Shown here: positions 51,022 through 59,102 of the stretch, in pieces | How the letters are laid out: each line of letters begins with the position of its first letter | Numbering within the stretch: the stretch's first letter is position 1 | Origin: Nocardia salmonicida NBRC 13393 | Lineage (GTDB): Bacteria > Actinomycetota > Actinomycetes > Mycobacteriales > Mycobacteriaceae | Direction of reading: 5' to 3' | DNA length: 64,000 nucleotides | NCBI RefSeq assembly: GCF_001613085.1 | Contig: NZ_BDBR01000047.1 | Location: 18,717-82,716 of the forward strand | Made by a program: the position numbers and the translations under genes | The notes under the pieces: model-generated | The model's input: the letters and a program-made list of their open reading frames with translations, nothing else | Database searches by the model: none | Told to the model about the DNA's origin: nothing

Positions 51022-51993
51022 TTGACCACACCGAATCAGTCGAACGACGATCGGAACCAGACCAACGGCGTCACCGAGCGAATCGCCACGTCTCCGATCC
51101 CGCCGCGACCGATCCCACGCCAGGGCGGTCCGGCCGAGGGCGCGGCGCCGGAATCCGGTGCGGCCGGTGCCGATTCGCTCGACGGTAAGGGCAGCAAATC
51201 CTCGCCCTACCAGGACGGGTGGGCTCAGCTTCCGCAGCGTGAACCGCAGTCGAACCTGTACCGGCCCGGCGAAGCGCCGAGCCAGGGCCGGCCCTCGTCC
51301 GGGGCCGCGGCAGGCGGGCTCAAGGGCAGCGGCGCGTCCAACGCACGCACCACCGCCGACCTGGCGGCCAAGGCGGCTCGCAAGGAAGCGGCGATGGTGA
51401 AGTCCGTCGGTATCGACGGGCCGACTCGCAGCATCGCCCGCCCGGAACTCGTCAAGGACATGCCCGACCTGTCCGACGTGCGTCACCCGGCACCCGAGGC
51501 GCCGGTGGCGCCGCCAGGGCTACCGATGGCGCCCCAGCCCCAGCAGTACAACCCGGGGCCGAGTGCGCGGGCAGCCGCGGCGGGCACGGTCTCGCCCGCG
51601 GTACCGGTGGCCATCGCGGCCGCCGCGTCGGGCGAGCCACTACGCGCGACGGTGCAGATCCGCCGGATCGACCCCTGGTCGACCCTGAAGATCACGCTGG
51701 TGATCAGCGTCGCACTGTTCTTCGTGTGGATGCTGGCCGTCGGCCTGCTCTACATCGTCCTGGCCGGCATGGGCGTCTGGGACAACCTGGACAACTCGCT
51801 GGGCGAGATGCTGAACCCGGAGGGCAACTCGTCGAGCCTGATCGACGCGGGCACGGTGTTCGGCTACGCGGGTGTGATCGGCCTGATCAACGTGGTGCTG
51901 TTCACCGCGCTGGCCACCGTCGGCGTGTTCATCTACAACCAGTGCTGCGATCTGGTCGGCGGCATCCAGGTAACCCTGGCTGATCCCGACTAG
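51022..51993 (+). CDS. DUF3566 membrane protein (Rv0007 orthologue)
   Basis: 323 residues. Residues 1-210 are hydrophilic and rich in Pro, Ala, Gly and Ser. The DUF3566 domain (about 212-320) starts ATVQIRRIDPWSTLKITL and contains two membrane helices (about 224-250 and 282-305). The same gene follows gyrA in most actinomycetes and is suggested to bind divisome or polar-growth proteins. The TTG start at 51022 is 42 bases after gyrA with a weak ribosome site. It ends at a strong terminator. Confidence 0.88.
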   Translation: MTTPNQSNDDRNQTNGVTERIATSPIPPRPIPRQGGPAEGAAPESGAAGADSLDGKGSKSSPYQDGWAQLPQREPQSNLYRPGEAPSQGRPSSGAAAGGLKGSGASNARTTADLAAKAARKEAAMVKSVGIDGPTRSIARPELVKDMPDLSDVRHPAPEAPVAPPGLPMAPQPQQYNPGPSARAAAAGTVSPAVPVAIAAAASGEPLRATVQIRRIDPWSTLKITLVISVALFFVWMLAVGLLYIVLAGMGVWDNLDNSLGEMLNPEGNSSSLIDAGTVFGYAGVIGLINVVLFTALATVGVFIYNQCCDLVGGIQVTLADPD

Positions 51994-52007
51994 GACGGGT
52001 TTTCCCG

Positions 52008-52053
52008 AACGGCCGGTCGGCTCAGGAAACTGGGCCTGACCGGCCGTTTTGGT
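52008..52053 (+). terminator. Intrinsic terminator of the gyrB-gyrA-DUF3566 operon
   Basis: An 11-bp outer stem (AACGGCCGGTC with its complement) continues inward through GGCTCAG/CTGGGCC around a GAAA loop and is followed by TTTTGG. It starts 14 bases after the DUF3566 stop. Confidence 0.88.
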
Positions 52054-52126
52054 TATCGGCAGCCAGGTAAGGTAACCTCGTTTCTCGTTGCGGTTCACTG
52101 CTCCGGCAGGGGATCGAAATGAGTTC

Positions 52127-52200
52127 GGGCCTATAGCTCAGGCGGTTAGAGCGCTTCGCTGATAACGAAGAGGTCGGAGGTTCAAGTCCTCCTAGGCCCA
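52127..52200 (+). tRNA. tRNA-Ile (GAT)
   Basis: 74 bases folding as a full cloverleaf: acceptor GGGCCTA with TAGGCCC, D-arm GCTC/GAGC, anticodon stem CTTCG/CGAAG with loop CTGATAA (anticodon GAT), and T-arm GGAGG-TTCAAGT-CCTCC. The encoded discriminator base is A, without CCA. Its position after gyrA and DUF3566 matches ileT of M. tuberculosis. Confidence 0.98.
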
Positions 52201-52229
52201 CTCCCGAACAGCACAGTAGGGTGGGAATC

Positions 52230-52337
52230 ATGAAGATTGTCCTCATGGTCGGTGTTGTGATCGCCGTTCTCATCGGTGTCAACAAATTCCGCAAGCGCGA
52301 CGACGCAGACCTCTGGCGCGAGGTCACCACCCGCTGA
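52230..52337 (+). CDS. DLW-39 family small protein
   Basis: A 35-residue protein encoded between the two tRNA genes: a hydrophobic N-terminal segment (IVLMVGVVIAVLIGV) followed by a basic turn (NKFRKRDD) and the family-defining ADLWREVTT end. Length and the DLW motif match the DLW-39 family, which occupies this same slot between tRNA-Ile and tRNA-Ala in many actinomycetes. GGGTGGG precedes the ATG. The function is unknown; it is probably a single-pass membrane microprotein. Confidence 0.88.
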   Translation: MKIVLMVGVVIAVLIGVNKFRKRDDADLWREVTTR

Positions 52338-52369
52338 TTTCGGGTTGCCAACTGGTCAGCGACCAGTAA

Positions 52370-52442
52370 GGGGCCTTAGCTCAATTGGCAGAGCACTGCC
52401 TTTGCAAGGCAGGGGTTAGGGGTTCGATTCCCCTAGGCTCCA
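52370..52442 (+). tRNA. tRNA-Ala (TGC)
   Basis: 73 bases folding as a cloverleaf: acceptor GGGGCCT with AGGCTCC, D-arm GCTC/GAGC, anticodon stem CTGCC/GGCAG with loop TTTGCAA (anticodon TGC), and T-arm AGGGG-TTCGATT-CCCCT. The G3-T70 wobble pair that identifies alanine tRNA is present. It matches alaT downstream of ileT in M. tuberculosis. Confidence 0.98.
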
Positions 52443-52447
52443 CATCT

Positions 52448-53347
52448 GTGAATTCCTCGGTATTCGATTTTCTCCTCACCGCCACCCCCGCCGACTCGGT
52501 TTCGACTGACTTCGCGGCGGAATGGGCACGTCACCGCGCACGGTCCCGCGATTTCGCGAGTTCCATCGACCGCGCGGCGATCGCCGGATTCGACAGTGCC
52601 GGCACAGGTCCCGCGTTTCTCGGGGGATATCAGGAAGCGCTGCACGCGCTGGTGCCCTCGCTCGATCCCACCGAGCTGTCCTCGATGTGCGCGACCGAAG
52701 GCGCCGGTGCGCGGCCGTCGACGATGACCACCACGGTGGGCGAGGACGGCGCCGTCAGCGGAACGAAATCCTTCGCAACGCTCGGTACGTTCGCCGATCG
52801 GTTCCTGGTGATCGCCCGATCCGGTACCCAGCCCGACGGCAGGCCGATCCTGCGCGCTGTGCTGGTGCCCGCCGGTGCGGCCGCCGCGGTGTCGCCGTTG
52901 CCGGCGTTGCCGTTCGCGCCCGAGATCCCGCACGCGGGAGTCACCTTCGATGCCGCGCCGGGCCAAGTACTGCCCGGTGACGGCTACACGGACTATCTGA
53001 AGCCGTTCCGGACGGTCGAGGACCTGCATGTGGTGGCCGCTGTGCTCGGTCAGCTGGTTCGGGTGGCCAGGTTGTCCCAATGGCCCGCTGAGCCCGTAGA
53101 ACAGCTGCTGGCGCTGTTTGCGGCGGTACGTGGGGTCGGCGCCGAGGATCCGAGCTCGCCGGGCGTGCACATCGCGCTCGGCGGTCTCTTCGATCGGCTG
53201 ACCGGCTTGCGGGCCGAACTGGAGCCGCTGTGGGCGCCGGTGGACCCCGAGGTCAGGAAGCGCTGGGAACGTGACGTTCCGCTGCTCGGGGTGGCGGGCA
53301 AGGTCAGGGCGGCGCGGCTGGCGACCGCATGGCGCGCGCTCGCCTGA
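52448..53347 (+). CDS. Acyl-CoA dehydrogenase-like protein
   Basis: 299 residues. Segments GTKSFATLGTFADRFLVIARSG and the following AVLVPAG resemble the central beta-domain of acyl-CoA dehydrogenases, and the helical C-terminal part (RTVEDLHVVAAVLGQLVRVARL) fits the fold, but the catalytic glutamate and FAD motifs of full enzymes (about 380 residues) are not visible, so it may be a degenerate or short family member. The start is placed at a GTG only 5 bases after the tRNA-Ala gene, without a ribosome site; a later start is possible. It is convergent with the next gene, the two stop codons abutting. Confidence 0.68.
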   Translation: MNSSVFDFLLTATPADSVSTDFAAEWARHRARSRDFASSIDRAAIAGFDSAGTGPAFLGGYQEALHALVPSLDPTELSSMCATEGAGARPSTMTTTVGEDGAVSGTKSFATLGTFADRFLVIARSGTQPDGRPILRAVLVPAGAAAAVSPLPALPFAPEIPHAGVTFDAAPGQVLPGDGYTDYLKPFRTVEDLHVVAAVLGQLVRVARLSQWPAEPVEQLLALFAAVRGVGAEDPSSPGVHIALGGLFDRLTGLRAELEPLWAPVDPEVRKRWERDVPLLGVAGKVRAARLATAWRALA

Positions 53348-54931
53348 TCAACCGCTCTTGGCGAAGGTGCCGAGGCCGTTCTCGTCGAAGTAGTCGATGG
53401 TCAGCCTGCCGTCGGTGAACCGTGCCGAGGAGACGCTGCCGGGCGGGGCGTTCTCGCCGCTGGGCTCGAAGGCGAAGGTGTCGCCCTCCCAGTGCCGCAG
53501 TGGGTATTCCCGCCGTGCCGGGCCGATGGTGAGAACCAGGCCCGTTGGTGTCGCCGAGATCGTCGCGGGGCCCCAGTAGTCGCTGTCGTAGGTGCCCGTG
53601 TAGGTCGACAGTGCCTGTGCGGGAGCCGGATCGGACGGGGCAGTCTTGCCGGACAGGTCGCCTTCCGGTGCGTCGGCCGCGACGAACGCGTCGCGGTACA
53701 GCCCGCGCCAGTCCTCACGCACCTCGCCGAACTGCACCAGATCGCCGAACTCGGCGGTCAGGGTCTCCGGAATGCCCAGCGGCGCCGCGTTCGTCAACGC
53801 GACGATGGCGACGTCGGCGGACGGGATCACCAAAAAGTTGGTCGCCGCGCCGAGGGAGAAAGCGCCGGAATGGCTGTTGGCGGTGCGACCCGCCGAGGAG
53901 ACCGACACGTTGAAGCCGTACCCGTAGCTGCCTGCCCGCGCGGTGGGGGTCGTGGGCGGCGCCGAGACGATCTGGGGTGTGACGGCGGGTAGCAGGGCTT
54001 CGGGCGGGGCGATGGTGGTCGCGCCCGTCGTGCCGTCGCCGAGCAGCATCGTGAGCCAGCGGGCCATGTCGTTCACCGACGAGCTCGCGCCGCCCGCGGG
54101 GGACTGGGGGTCGGGGTCGCGCACGTAGCGGGCGACCCATTCGCCGTCGATGTTCACGTGCCCCACCGCGTGATTCGGACGGGCACGGAAGTCGTCGAAG
54201 CGAGAGCTGGTGTCGCGCATGCCGAGCGGTGTGTAGAGGGCATCGGCCGACAGCTTGGCCCAGTCCTTTCCGGCCGCCGCGGCTACGGATTCGGCCGCGG
54301 CGGTGAGCCCGAAGTTGGTGTAGTGGTAGGTGACGCGGAACGGGTCGAGGGGTTCGAGGCGAAGTTTGTCGAGGATCGCGGCCTGGTCGTAGCCGAGGTC
54401 TTCGAGCCGATCGCCCGCGTGGTCGGGCAGGCCACTGCGATGCGCGAACAGGTCGCCGACGGTGAGTTGGGCCGTGGTGGCGGGATCGGCCAGCGCGAAC
54501 GACGGGAGGTGAGCGACCACCGGCGTCGTCCACTCGACCGTGTTCGCGCCGACCTGGTTGGCCACGACGGTCGCGGCGAGCGACTTCGACACCGAGGCGA
54601 GCTGGAAGACGGTATCGGCGTCGATCTTGTCCGGAGCGCCGGCTTCGCGAACTCCGAAACCCTTGGCATACACGGTCTTTCCACCGTGGACGACGGCCAC
54701 AGCCATCCCTGGGATACCGCTGGAGTCCATCAGCGAGCCCGCCAGTTCGTCGAGGCGACCGATGGCCTTGTCGACCGCGTCGGCGGGCAGGGCGACGCCG
54801 GCGACTTGATTCGGGGGGACCTCGGCGGAGGGCGTCGCGGTGGGGTGTTCGTCGTCGGTGGAGCCGGTGCAGCCGACCAGGATCGTCATCGATAAGACGA
54901 CCCCGGCGATCGCACCGCGACCAGGCACCAT
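53348..54931 (-). CDS. Serine beta-lactamase-like lipoprotein (class C/penicillin-binding fold)
   Basis: 527 residues. A lipoprotein signal (MTILVGC lipobox) anchors it outside the membrane. The three catalytic motifs are present: S-x-x-K as SVSK near residue 115, Y-x-N as YTN near 205, and an H-S-G triad as HSGAFSLG near 355. The last 130 residues form a separate beta domain (YTGTYDSDYWGPATISAT), as in many esterase/D-aminopeptidase relatives. It could be an esterase, a D,D-peptidase or a beta-lactamase; sequence alone does not decide. The gene has no nearby co-directional partner. Confidence 0.88.
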   Translation of the reverse strand: MVPGRGAIAGVVLSMTILVGCTGSTDDEHPTATPSAEVPPNQVAGVALPADAVDKAIGRLDELAGSLMDSSGIPGMAVAVVHGGKTVYAKGFGVREAGAPDKIDADTVFQLASVSKSLAATVVANQVGANTVEWTTPVVAHLPSFALADPATTAQLTVGDLFAHRSGLPDHAGDRLEDLGYDQAAILDKLRLEPLDPFRVTYHYTNFGLTAAAESVAAAAGKDWAKLSADALYTPLGMRDTSSRFDDFRARPNHAVGHVNIDGEWVARYVRDPDPQSPAGGASSSVNDMARWLTMLLGDGTTGATTIAPPEALLPAVTPQIVSAPPTTPTARAGSYGYGFNVSVSSAGRTANSHSGAFSLGAATNFLVIPSADVAIVALTNAAPLGIPETLTAEFGDLVQFGEVREDWRGLYRDAFVAADAPEGDLSGKTAPSDPAPAQALSTYTGTYDSDYWGPATISATPTGLVLTIGPARREYPLRHWEGDTFAFEPSGENAPPGSVSSARFTDGRLTIDYFDENGLGTFAKSG

Positions 54932-55039
54932 GGGGCGACGATAACCCTGGTAGCCGGGTGATCGCCGGAACGTGGCCGGACTGTGACGCTCGGCGTATCG
55001 GTGCGCATCGGGTGGTGTACCGAGCTGCGACCTTGCCGG

Positions 55040-55120
55040 AAAATGGGGAGCGGGCCTCGGCGAAGGGGGGGAGTTAGCCGAGGCCCGCGTAGGGTCGGCC
55101 CGGGGGGGAGGGGCCGACGT
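55040..55120 (-). ncRNA. 6C RNA
   Basis: Two consecutive hairpins on the minus strand each carry seven cytosines in the loop. The first is GTCGGCCC (55118-55111) paired with its complement (55101-55094), loop CTCCCCCCC. The second pairs 55086-55077 with 55061-55052 (GGGCCTCGGC, extendable by two pairs), loop TAACTCCCCCCCTTC. TTTT follows at 55043-55040, and a TAGGAT box lies at 55131-55126, so the RNA should begin near 55119. Two C-rich-loop hairpins define the actinobacterial 6C RNA (B11 in M. tuberculosis), a small regulator thought to pair with G-rich ribosome-binding regions and linked to growth and division. It lies in the gap between a serine hydrolase gene and an ABC transporter. Confidence 0.88.
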
Positions 55121-55131
55121 GAACGATCCTA

Positions 55132-55538
55132 CGCGATACGCGCGGAATTAGTGTGCGCGCACCTGGCGAGTTGGCGAGATTTTCCGGGTGTCGGCGCGGG
55201 TGTCGGTGGTGGTCCGGGGTGCGGCGAGGGGCCGGTGTGGGCGCTCGATACCTGTCAGGTGTCTTACGAAGAACGGAATCGGCTGGTACGCAAGGTTTTA
55301 CGGGGAATTGCCGGTGAACATGTTCTCGTGCCGCGCCTGGCAACCACCCAGGGAACCGACGTACTCGTTCGTGCTCTGCGACAGAAAATCAGTCCGATTC
55401 GCCGCGTGTCGCATCGCGTCGGCATGTCGAACAATTGTGTACATCTGATGCGCGGGCCCGCTGAAATTTGGGGTGCGACTTGTCGGTGGGTAGGGCAATA
55501 CTGGGCAAAACATCGCCAACCACGACTTCAGGAGAATC
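55132..55538. other. Region between 6C RNA and the DrrA-type gene
   Basis: About 400 bases with no gene I can support. Open frames exist on both strands (for example the plus-strand one through 55250-55500) but have no recognisable motif and no good ribosome site. The 6C promoter is at the left end; AGGAG at 55530 is the ribosome site of the transporter gene. CAATTGTGTACATC at 55432 is AT-rich and could belong to its promoter. Confidence 0.5.
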
Positions 55539-56540
55539 ATGCCCGACGCAATCGTCGCCGAGGGTCTGGTCAAACGGTACGGGCAGCTCGTCGCCCTGGA
55601 CGGACTCGACCTGTCCGTTCCGGAAGGTACCGTCACCGCGCTTCTCGGCCCCAATGGCGCGGGAAAGACCACGACTGTTCGCGTTCTCACCACGCTGCTC
55701 ATACCCGATGAGGGCACCGCCACCGTTGCGGGCATCGACGTGCTCAACGATCCACAGGCCCTGCGCTCGCGCATCGGCGCCTCCGGCCAGTATTCCGCGG
55801 TCGACGAATACCTCACCGGCTTCGAGAATCTCGAGATGGTCGGCAGGCTGTACCACCTCGGCACCCAGCGCAGTAAGGAACGGGCCCGCGAACTGCTCGA
55901 CCGCTTCCGGCTCAGCGACGCCGCCGACCGTCCGGTGAAGGGCTACTCCGGCGGCATGCGCAGGCGCCTGGACCTGGCGGGCGCGCTGGTGGCCAATCCG
56001 CCGGTGCTGTTCCTCGACGAGCCGACCACCGGTCTCGACCCGCGTGCCCGGCTCGATCTGTGGGATGTCATCGAGGAACTGGTCGCCGGCGGCACCACGC
56101 TGCTGCTCACCACCCAGTACATGGACGAGGCCGACCGCCTCGCCGATTCGATCGCGGTGATCGACCGCGGCAAGGTGATCGCGCGCGGCACGGCCGACGA
56201 ACTCAAGGCCCTCGTCGGTGGCGACCGGATCGAACTCACCGTCGGCGCCGTCGACCAACTGGCCGTCGCCCAGCAGGTGCTCAGTGGGCTCGCCGATGGC
56301 GAGATCCATCTCGAACCCGGCCTGCGCAAGCTCATCGTTCCGGTGGCCGATGGATCGCAGGACCTGGTCACCGCCATCGGCAGGCTCACCGAGCACAAGG
56401 TGGACATCAACGATGTCGCACTACGCAGACCCTCGCTCGACGACGTCTTCCTGACGCTCACCGGGCACGAGGCCGAAGAACTCGTCAACGGCGATCGCGA
56501 GTCGGAGACCGTGGGCGCCGCGGAAGGAAATAACCGATGA
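55539..56540 (+). CDS. DrrA-type ABC exporter ATPase
   Basis: 333 residues. Walker A GPNGAGKTTTVRVL near residue 42, signature YSGGMRRRLDLAGALV, Walker B PPVLFLDEPTTGLDPRAR and the TTQYMDEADRLADSIAVI H-loop are as in daunorubicin-resistance (DrrA/CcmA) ATPases. The C-terminal 90 residues are the regulatory extension of this group. The stop overlaps the permease start as ATGA. It drives export of a drug or lipid; in mycobacteria related pairs export phthiocerol lipids, but the substrate here is unknown. Confidence 0.9.
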   Translation: MPDAIVAEGLVKRYGQLVALDGLDLSVPEGTVTALLGPNGAGKTTTVRVLTTLLIPDEGTATVAGIDVLNDPQALRSRIGASGQYSAVDEYLTGFENLEMVGRLYHLGTQRSKERARELLDRFRLSDAADRPVKGYSGGMRRRLDLAGALVANPPVLFLDEPTTGLDPRARLDLWDVIEELVAGGTTLLLTTQYMDEADRLADSIAVIDRGKVIARGTADELKALVGGDRIELTVGAVDQLAVAQQVLSGLADGEIHLEPGLRKLIVPVADGSQDLVTAIGRLTEHKVDINDVALRRPSLDDVFLTLTGHEAEELVNGDRESETVGAAEGNNR

Positions 56541-57391
56541 GCGTCGCACTCGACAAGGCCGAGGTGCACCGTCCCAGCCTCGGCGAACGACTGTCGATGG
56601 TGGTGAGCGACAGCATCACTATCGCCAAACGCAATGTCATCAAGATCAAGCGCGTGCCCGACGTGCTGATCTTCACGACGATGTCGCCGATCATGTTCGT
56701 GCTCTTGTTCGCCTACGTCTTCGGCTCGGCGATTACGATCCCCGGGCTCGAAGGTGGCTACCGGGAGTTCCTGATCGCCGGCATCTTCGCGCAGACGGTG
56801 GTGTTCGGTGCCACCTTCACCGGTGCGGGCCTGGCCGAAGATATGCAGAAAGGCATCATCGACCGGTTCCGGTCGCTGCCGATGGCGCCGTCGGCGGTGC
56901 TGGTCGGGCGCACGATCAGCGATGTGGTGATCAATATCGTCAGCCTGGTGGTGATGTCGCTGACCGGTTTGGTCGTCGGCTGGCGGATCCGCGGTTCGTT
57001 CCTCGACGCGGTGCTGGCGTATGCGTTGATGCTGCTGTTCGCCTACGCGCTGTCGTGGATGATGGCCGTGGTCGGCCTGATCGTGCGCGCGCCGGAGGTC
57101 TTCAACAACGCCAGCTTCATGGTGATCTTCCCGCTGACGTTCCTGTCCAACGCGTTCGTTCCGCTCGACAACATGCCGGCTCCGCTGCGGGTGTTCGCCG
57201 AATGGAATCCGGTCTCGGCGCTCACCCAGGCAGTGCGTGATCTGTTCGGCAACGTGAACCCGATGGCGCCGCCCTCGCAGGCGTGGCCGATGCAGCATCC
57301 GGTGACCACGACACTGGTGTGGATCGTGGTGATCCTGATCGTCTTCGTGCCGCTGGCTCAGATCCAGTACAAGAAGTCGGTCAGCCGCTGA
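56537..57391 (+). CDS. DrrB-type ABC-2 permease
   Basis: 284 residues with six predicted helices. The ABC-2 motif region PIMFVLLFAYVFGSAI, GFGQTVVF-like GIFAQTVVFGATFTG and the conserved PLTFLSNAFVPLDNMP segment before the last helix are typical of DrrB. With the preceding ATPase it forms an exporter. The start overlaps the ATPase stop. Confidence 0.9.
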   Translation: MSVALDKAEVHRPSLGERLSMVVSDSITIAKRNVIKIKRVPDVLIFTTMSPIMFVLLFAYVFGSAITIPGLEGGYREFLIAGIFAQTVVFGATFTGAGLAEDMQKGIIDRFRSLPMAPSAVLVGRTISDVVINIVSLVVMSLTGLVVGWRIRGSFLDAVLAYALMLLFAYALSWMMAVVGLIVRAPEVFNNASFMVIFPLTFLSNAFVPLDNMPAPLRVFAEWNPVSALTQAVRDLFGNVNPMAPPSQAWPMQHPVTTTLVWIVVILIVFVPLAQIQYKKSVSR

Positions 57392-57404
57392 TCGACAGCC
57401 GGAA

Positions 57405-57554
57405 CTAGTGCGCCGAGCCGTTGCGGGAATACCCCAGACGCGGCGGCTCGGCGGCCGGTTCCGGCAGTTGTGGGCGCTTGGCGCGGGCCAGGTAGGCCAG
57501 GGCGCCCGCCCCGGCGAGCGCGAGCGACGCGAGCAGTGGATTACGAAGCTTCAT
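57405..57554 (-). CDS. Small membrane protein, unknown
   Basis: 49 residues: a single hydrophobic helix near the start (LLASLALAGAGALAYLA) followed by a basic, proline-rich tail (RAKRPQLPEPAAEPP). The ATG at 57554 lacks a strong ribosome site. It lies between convergent drrB and divergent ppiA. The pattern (one helix plus a Pro-rich tail) and the open frame are compatible with a real microprotein, but no family is recognised. Confidence 0.5.
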   Translation of the reverse strand: MKLRNPLLASLALAGAGALAYLARAKRPQLPEPAAEPPRLGYSRNGSAH

Positions 57555-57606
57555 TCGACCACTGTGGCACAAACGGATTCGGCGTGCCGCGTGGCACCAT
57601 AACTGC

Positions 57607-58140
57607 GTGACCTCACCCAACCAGACGGCCGTGGCGACTCTGCACACCAACCACGGCGATATCAGGATCGCGCTTTTCGGTAACCACGCCCCGAAGACGG
57701 TGCGCAACTTCGTCGGTCTCGCCGACGGCACCGCGCCGTACTCCACCGTCAACGCCGGCGGTACGGAAAGTGGCCCGTTCTACGACGGCGCCGTCTTTCA
57801 CCGGATCATCCCGGGGTTCATGATCCAGGGCGGCGATCCGACAGGTACCGGCCGAGGTGGGCCGGGCTTCGAGTTCGCCGATGAGTTCCACCCGGATCTG
57901 CGCTTCGACCGCGGCTATCTGCTCGCGATGGCCAATGCGGGCGCCGGTACCGAGACCAATGGTTCACAGTTCTTCATCACCGTCGGCGCGCAGCCACATC
58001 TCAACCGCAAGCACTCGATCTTCGGCGAGGTGGTCGACCCCGATTCGCGCAAGGTGGTCGACGCGATCGCCTCGGTGAAGACCGATCGCAATGATCGCCC
58101 GACCGACCCGGTCATCATCTCAGCCGTGAGTATCGGCTGA
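57607..58140 (+). CDS. ppiA: Peptidyl-prolyl cis-trans isomerase (cyclophilin A)
   Basis: 177 residues, one cyclophilin domain. GAVFHRIIPGFMIQGGDPTGTG holds the catalytic Arg (FHR), and GSQFFITVGAQPHLNRKHSIFGEVV completes the active site. No signal peptide is present, so it is cytosolic, like M. tuberculosis PpiA (Rv0009). Start GTG at 57607. It is followed by a strong terminator. Confidence 0.95.
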   Translation: MTSPNQTAVATLHTNHGDIRIALFGNHAPKTVRNFVGLADGTAPYSTVNAGGTESGPFYDGAVFHRIIPGFMIQGGDPTGTGRGGPGFEFADEFHPDLRFDRGYLLAMANAGAGTETNGSQFFITVGAQPHLNRKHSIFGEVVDPDSRKVVDAIASVKTDRNDRPTDPVIISAVSIG

Positions 58141-58153
58141 TCACAGCCACAAA

Positions 58154-58189
58154 AAACTCCCCGCCGTGACGAATCGCGGCGGGGAGTTT
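58154..58189. terminator. Bidirectional terminator after ppiA
   Basis: A perfect 13-bp stem (AAACTCCCCGCCG with its complement) preceded by A-run and followed by TTTCTTT. It serves ppiA and the convergent PH-protein gene. Confidence 0.9.
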
Positions 58190-58192
58190 CTT

Positions 58193-58208
58193 TGCTTCAC
58201 GTGAAACA
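58193..58208. other. parS-like site (one mismatch)
   Basis: TGCTTCACGTGAAACA differs from the ParB consensus at position 3 only. It is intergenic, about 16 kb right of the origin, the only strong site found on that side. Confidence 0.82.
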
Positions 58209-58211
58209 ACG

Positions 58212-58661
58212 TCAGTCGGAGGTCACCGAGGCGAAGCCGTTGACGACCAGCGTGTCGTACACATCGTGGGGGTTGGTGCCGAGGTCCCAGCGGCCGAAGA
58301 TCAGCAAGCGCTCGGTGCCCTCGTGGTGCACGTCGACCTCGAGCATCGCGCTTTTGCGGCCGAGGCGACGGTAGGACACCATCCGAATCCGGTCGATCCG
58401 GTCGATCGGGTAGTCCTTCGGACCGGTGAGCGTGCCGACCACCAGGCGCGGCGCGGCGCCGGGAATCATGGTGAGCCGGGGGCGCTGCCGGAAACCGAGC
58501 ACGGCCGTTGCCAGCACCGCCACAGCGGCGACGCCGACGAGTAGCCTGCTCGGCCCGTCCTGAGCGAGAATTGCGGCCACGACCAGCAAGATTCCGCCGC
58601 CGGTGACGACGAGCAGGCCTGCGGTAGGGGTCGACCACGAGACAGGTTGTGCGTCGTTCAC
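58212..58661 (-). CDS. PH-domain membrane protein (Rv0010c orthologue)
   Basis: 149 residues. Two hydrophobic helices (about 14-34 and 41-57) are followed by a bacterial PH-like domain (RPRLTMIPGAAPRLVVGTL to GRWDLGTNPHDVYDTLVVNGF). It sits between ppiA and crgA as in M. tuberculosis. The function is unknown. A DnaA-box cluster lies in its upstream gap. Confidence 0.85.
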   Translation of the reverse strand: MNDAQPVSWSTPTAGLLVVTGGGILLVVAAILAQDGPSRLLVGVAAVAVLATAVLGFRQRPRLTMIPGAAPRLVVGTLTGPKDYPIDRIDRIRMVSYRRLGRKSAMLEVDVHHEGTERLLIFGRWDLGTNPHDVYDTLVVNGFASVTSD

Positions 58662-58682
58662 GCGGTTGTTCGCCCCTCTATC

Positions 58683-58709
58683 CTCGAGTTGTGCACAGGG
58701 TTATCCACA
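58683..58709. promoter_or_regulatory. CTCGAG plus perfect DnaA box upstream of the PH-protein gene
   Basis: CTCGAG (58683-58688) and, 12 bases on, TTATCCACA (58701-58709), a perfect DnaA box, with GTGCACA between them. The layout echoes the gyrB upstream region and the origin. Confidence 0.65.
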
Positions 58710-58745
58710 GGTGTGCATGAATAACACGGGTGTAATCCGCCGCGA

Positions 58746-59009
58746 TCAGCGCCATCGCATGGTCATGATCAGGCCGACGACCATCAGGCCGAACCCGATC
58801 AGGAAGTTCCAGGCGCCCAGATCGAGCATGAAAGCGATGTGGTCCTGTGCCAGGTAGTAAACGATCAGCCACACCAGGCCGGCGAGCATGAAGCCCAGCA
58901 TGATCGCGACGTACCAGACCGGCGACGGCCCCGCTTTCACCTTCACCGGCGTACGGCTGGCGGGGCTCGGGGTGTAGTCGGCCTTCTTGCGGACCTTGGA
59001 CTTGGGCAT
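58746..59009 (-). CDS. crgA: Cell division protein CrgA
   Basis: 87 residues. MPKSKVRKKADYTP at the start and two membrane helices (about 31-52 and 62-84) separated by a short external loop (LAQDHIAFMLDLGAWN) are diagnostic. CrgA helps recruit FtsI and FtsQ to the septum in mycobacteria and links division to elongation. Gene order next to the PH protein matches Rv0011c. The DUF881 gene that usually follows in M. tuberculosis (Rv0012) is absent here. Confidence 0.95.
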   Translation of the reverse strand: MPKSKVRKKADYTPSPASRTPVKVKAGPSPVWYVAIMLGFMLAGLVWLIVYYLAQDHIAFMLDLGAWNFLIGFGLMVVGLIMTMRWR

Positions 59010-59102
59010 GACGTCCTCGAATTCGGAGTACAGGTAACTCCTAGGCTATCCCACCAGGTAATGGATGCGACGACCTACTGGGTCGCCACGTACCCTCGAC
59101 GC

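Noticed and set aside
52385..52447. Extending the acyl-CoA dehydrogenase-like gene upstream to 52385
   Set aside because: That part is inside the tRNA-Ala gene, whose cloverleaf is complete, so translation there is not credible.
55052..55118. The G-run hairpins as plus-strand terminators
   Set aside because: On the plus strand no T-run follows either hairpin; on the minus strand the C-loops, TTTT end and upstream TAGGAT fit 6C RNA.
54983..55711. Plus-strand frame spanning the 6C RNA and the drrA start
   Set aside because: Its first part is antisense to the 6C RNA and its last part is out of frame with the transporter gene; the middle has no motif.
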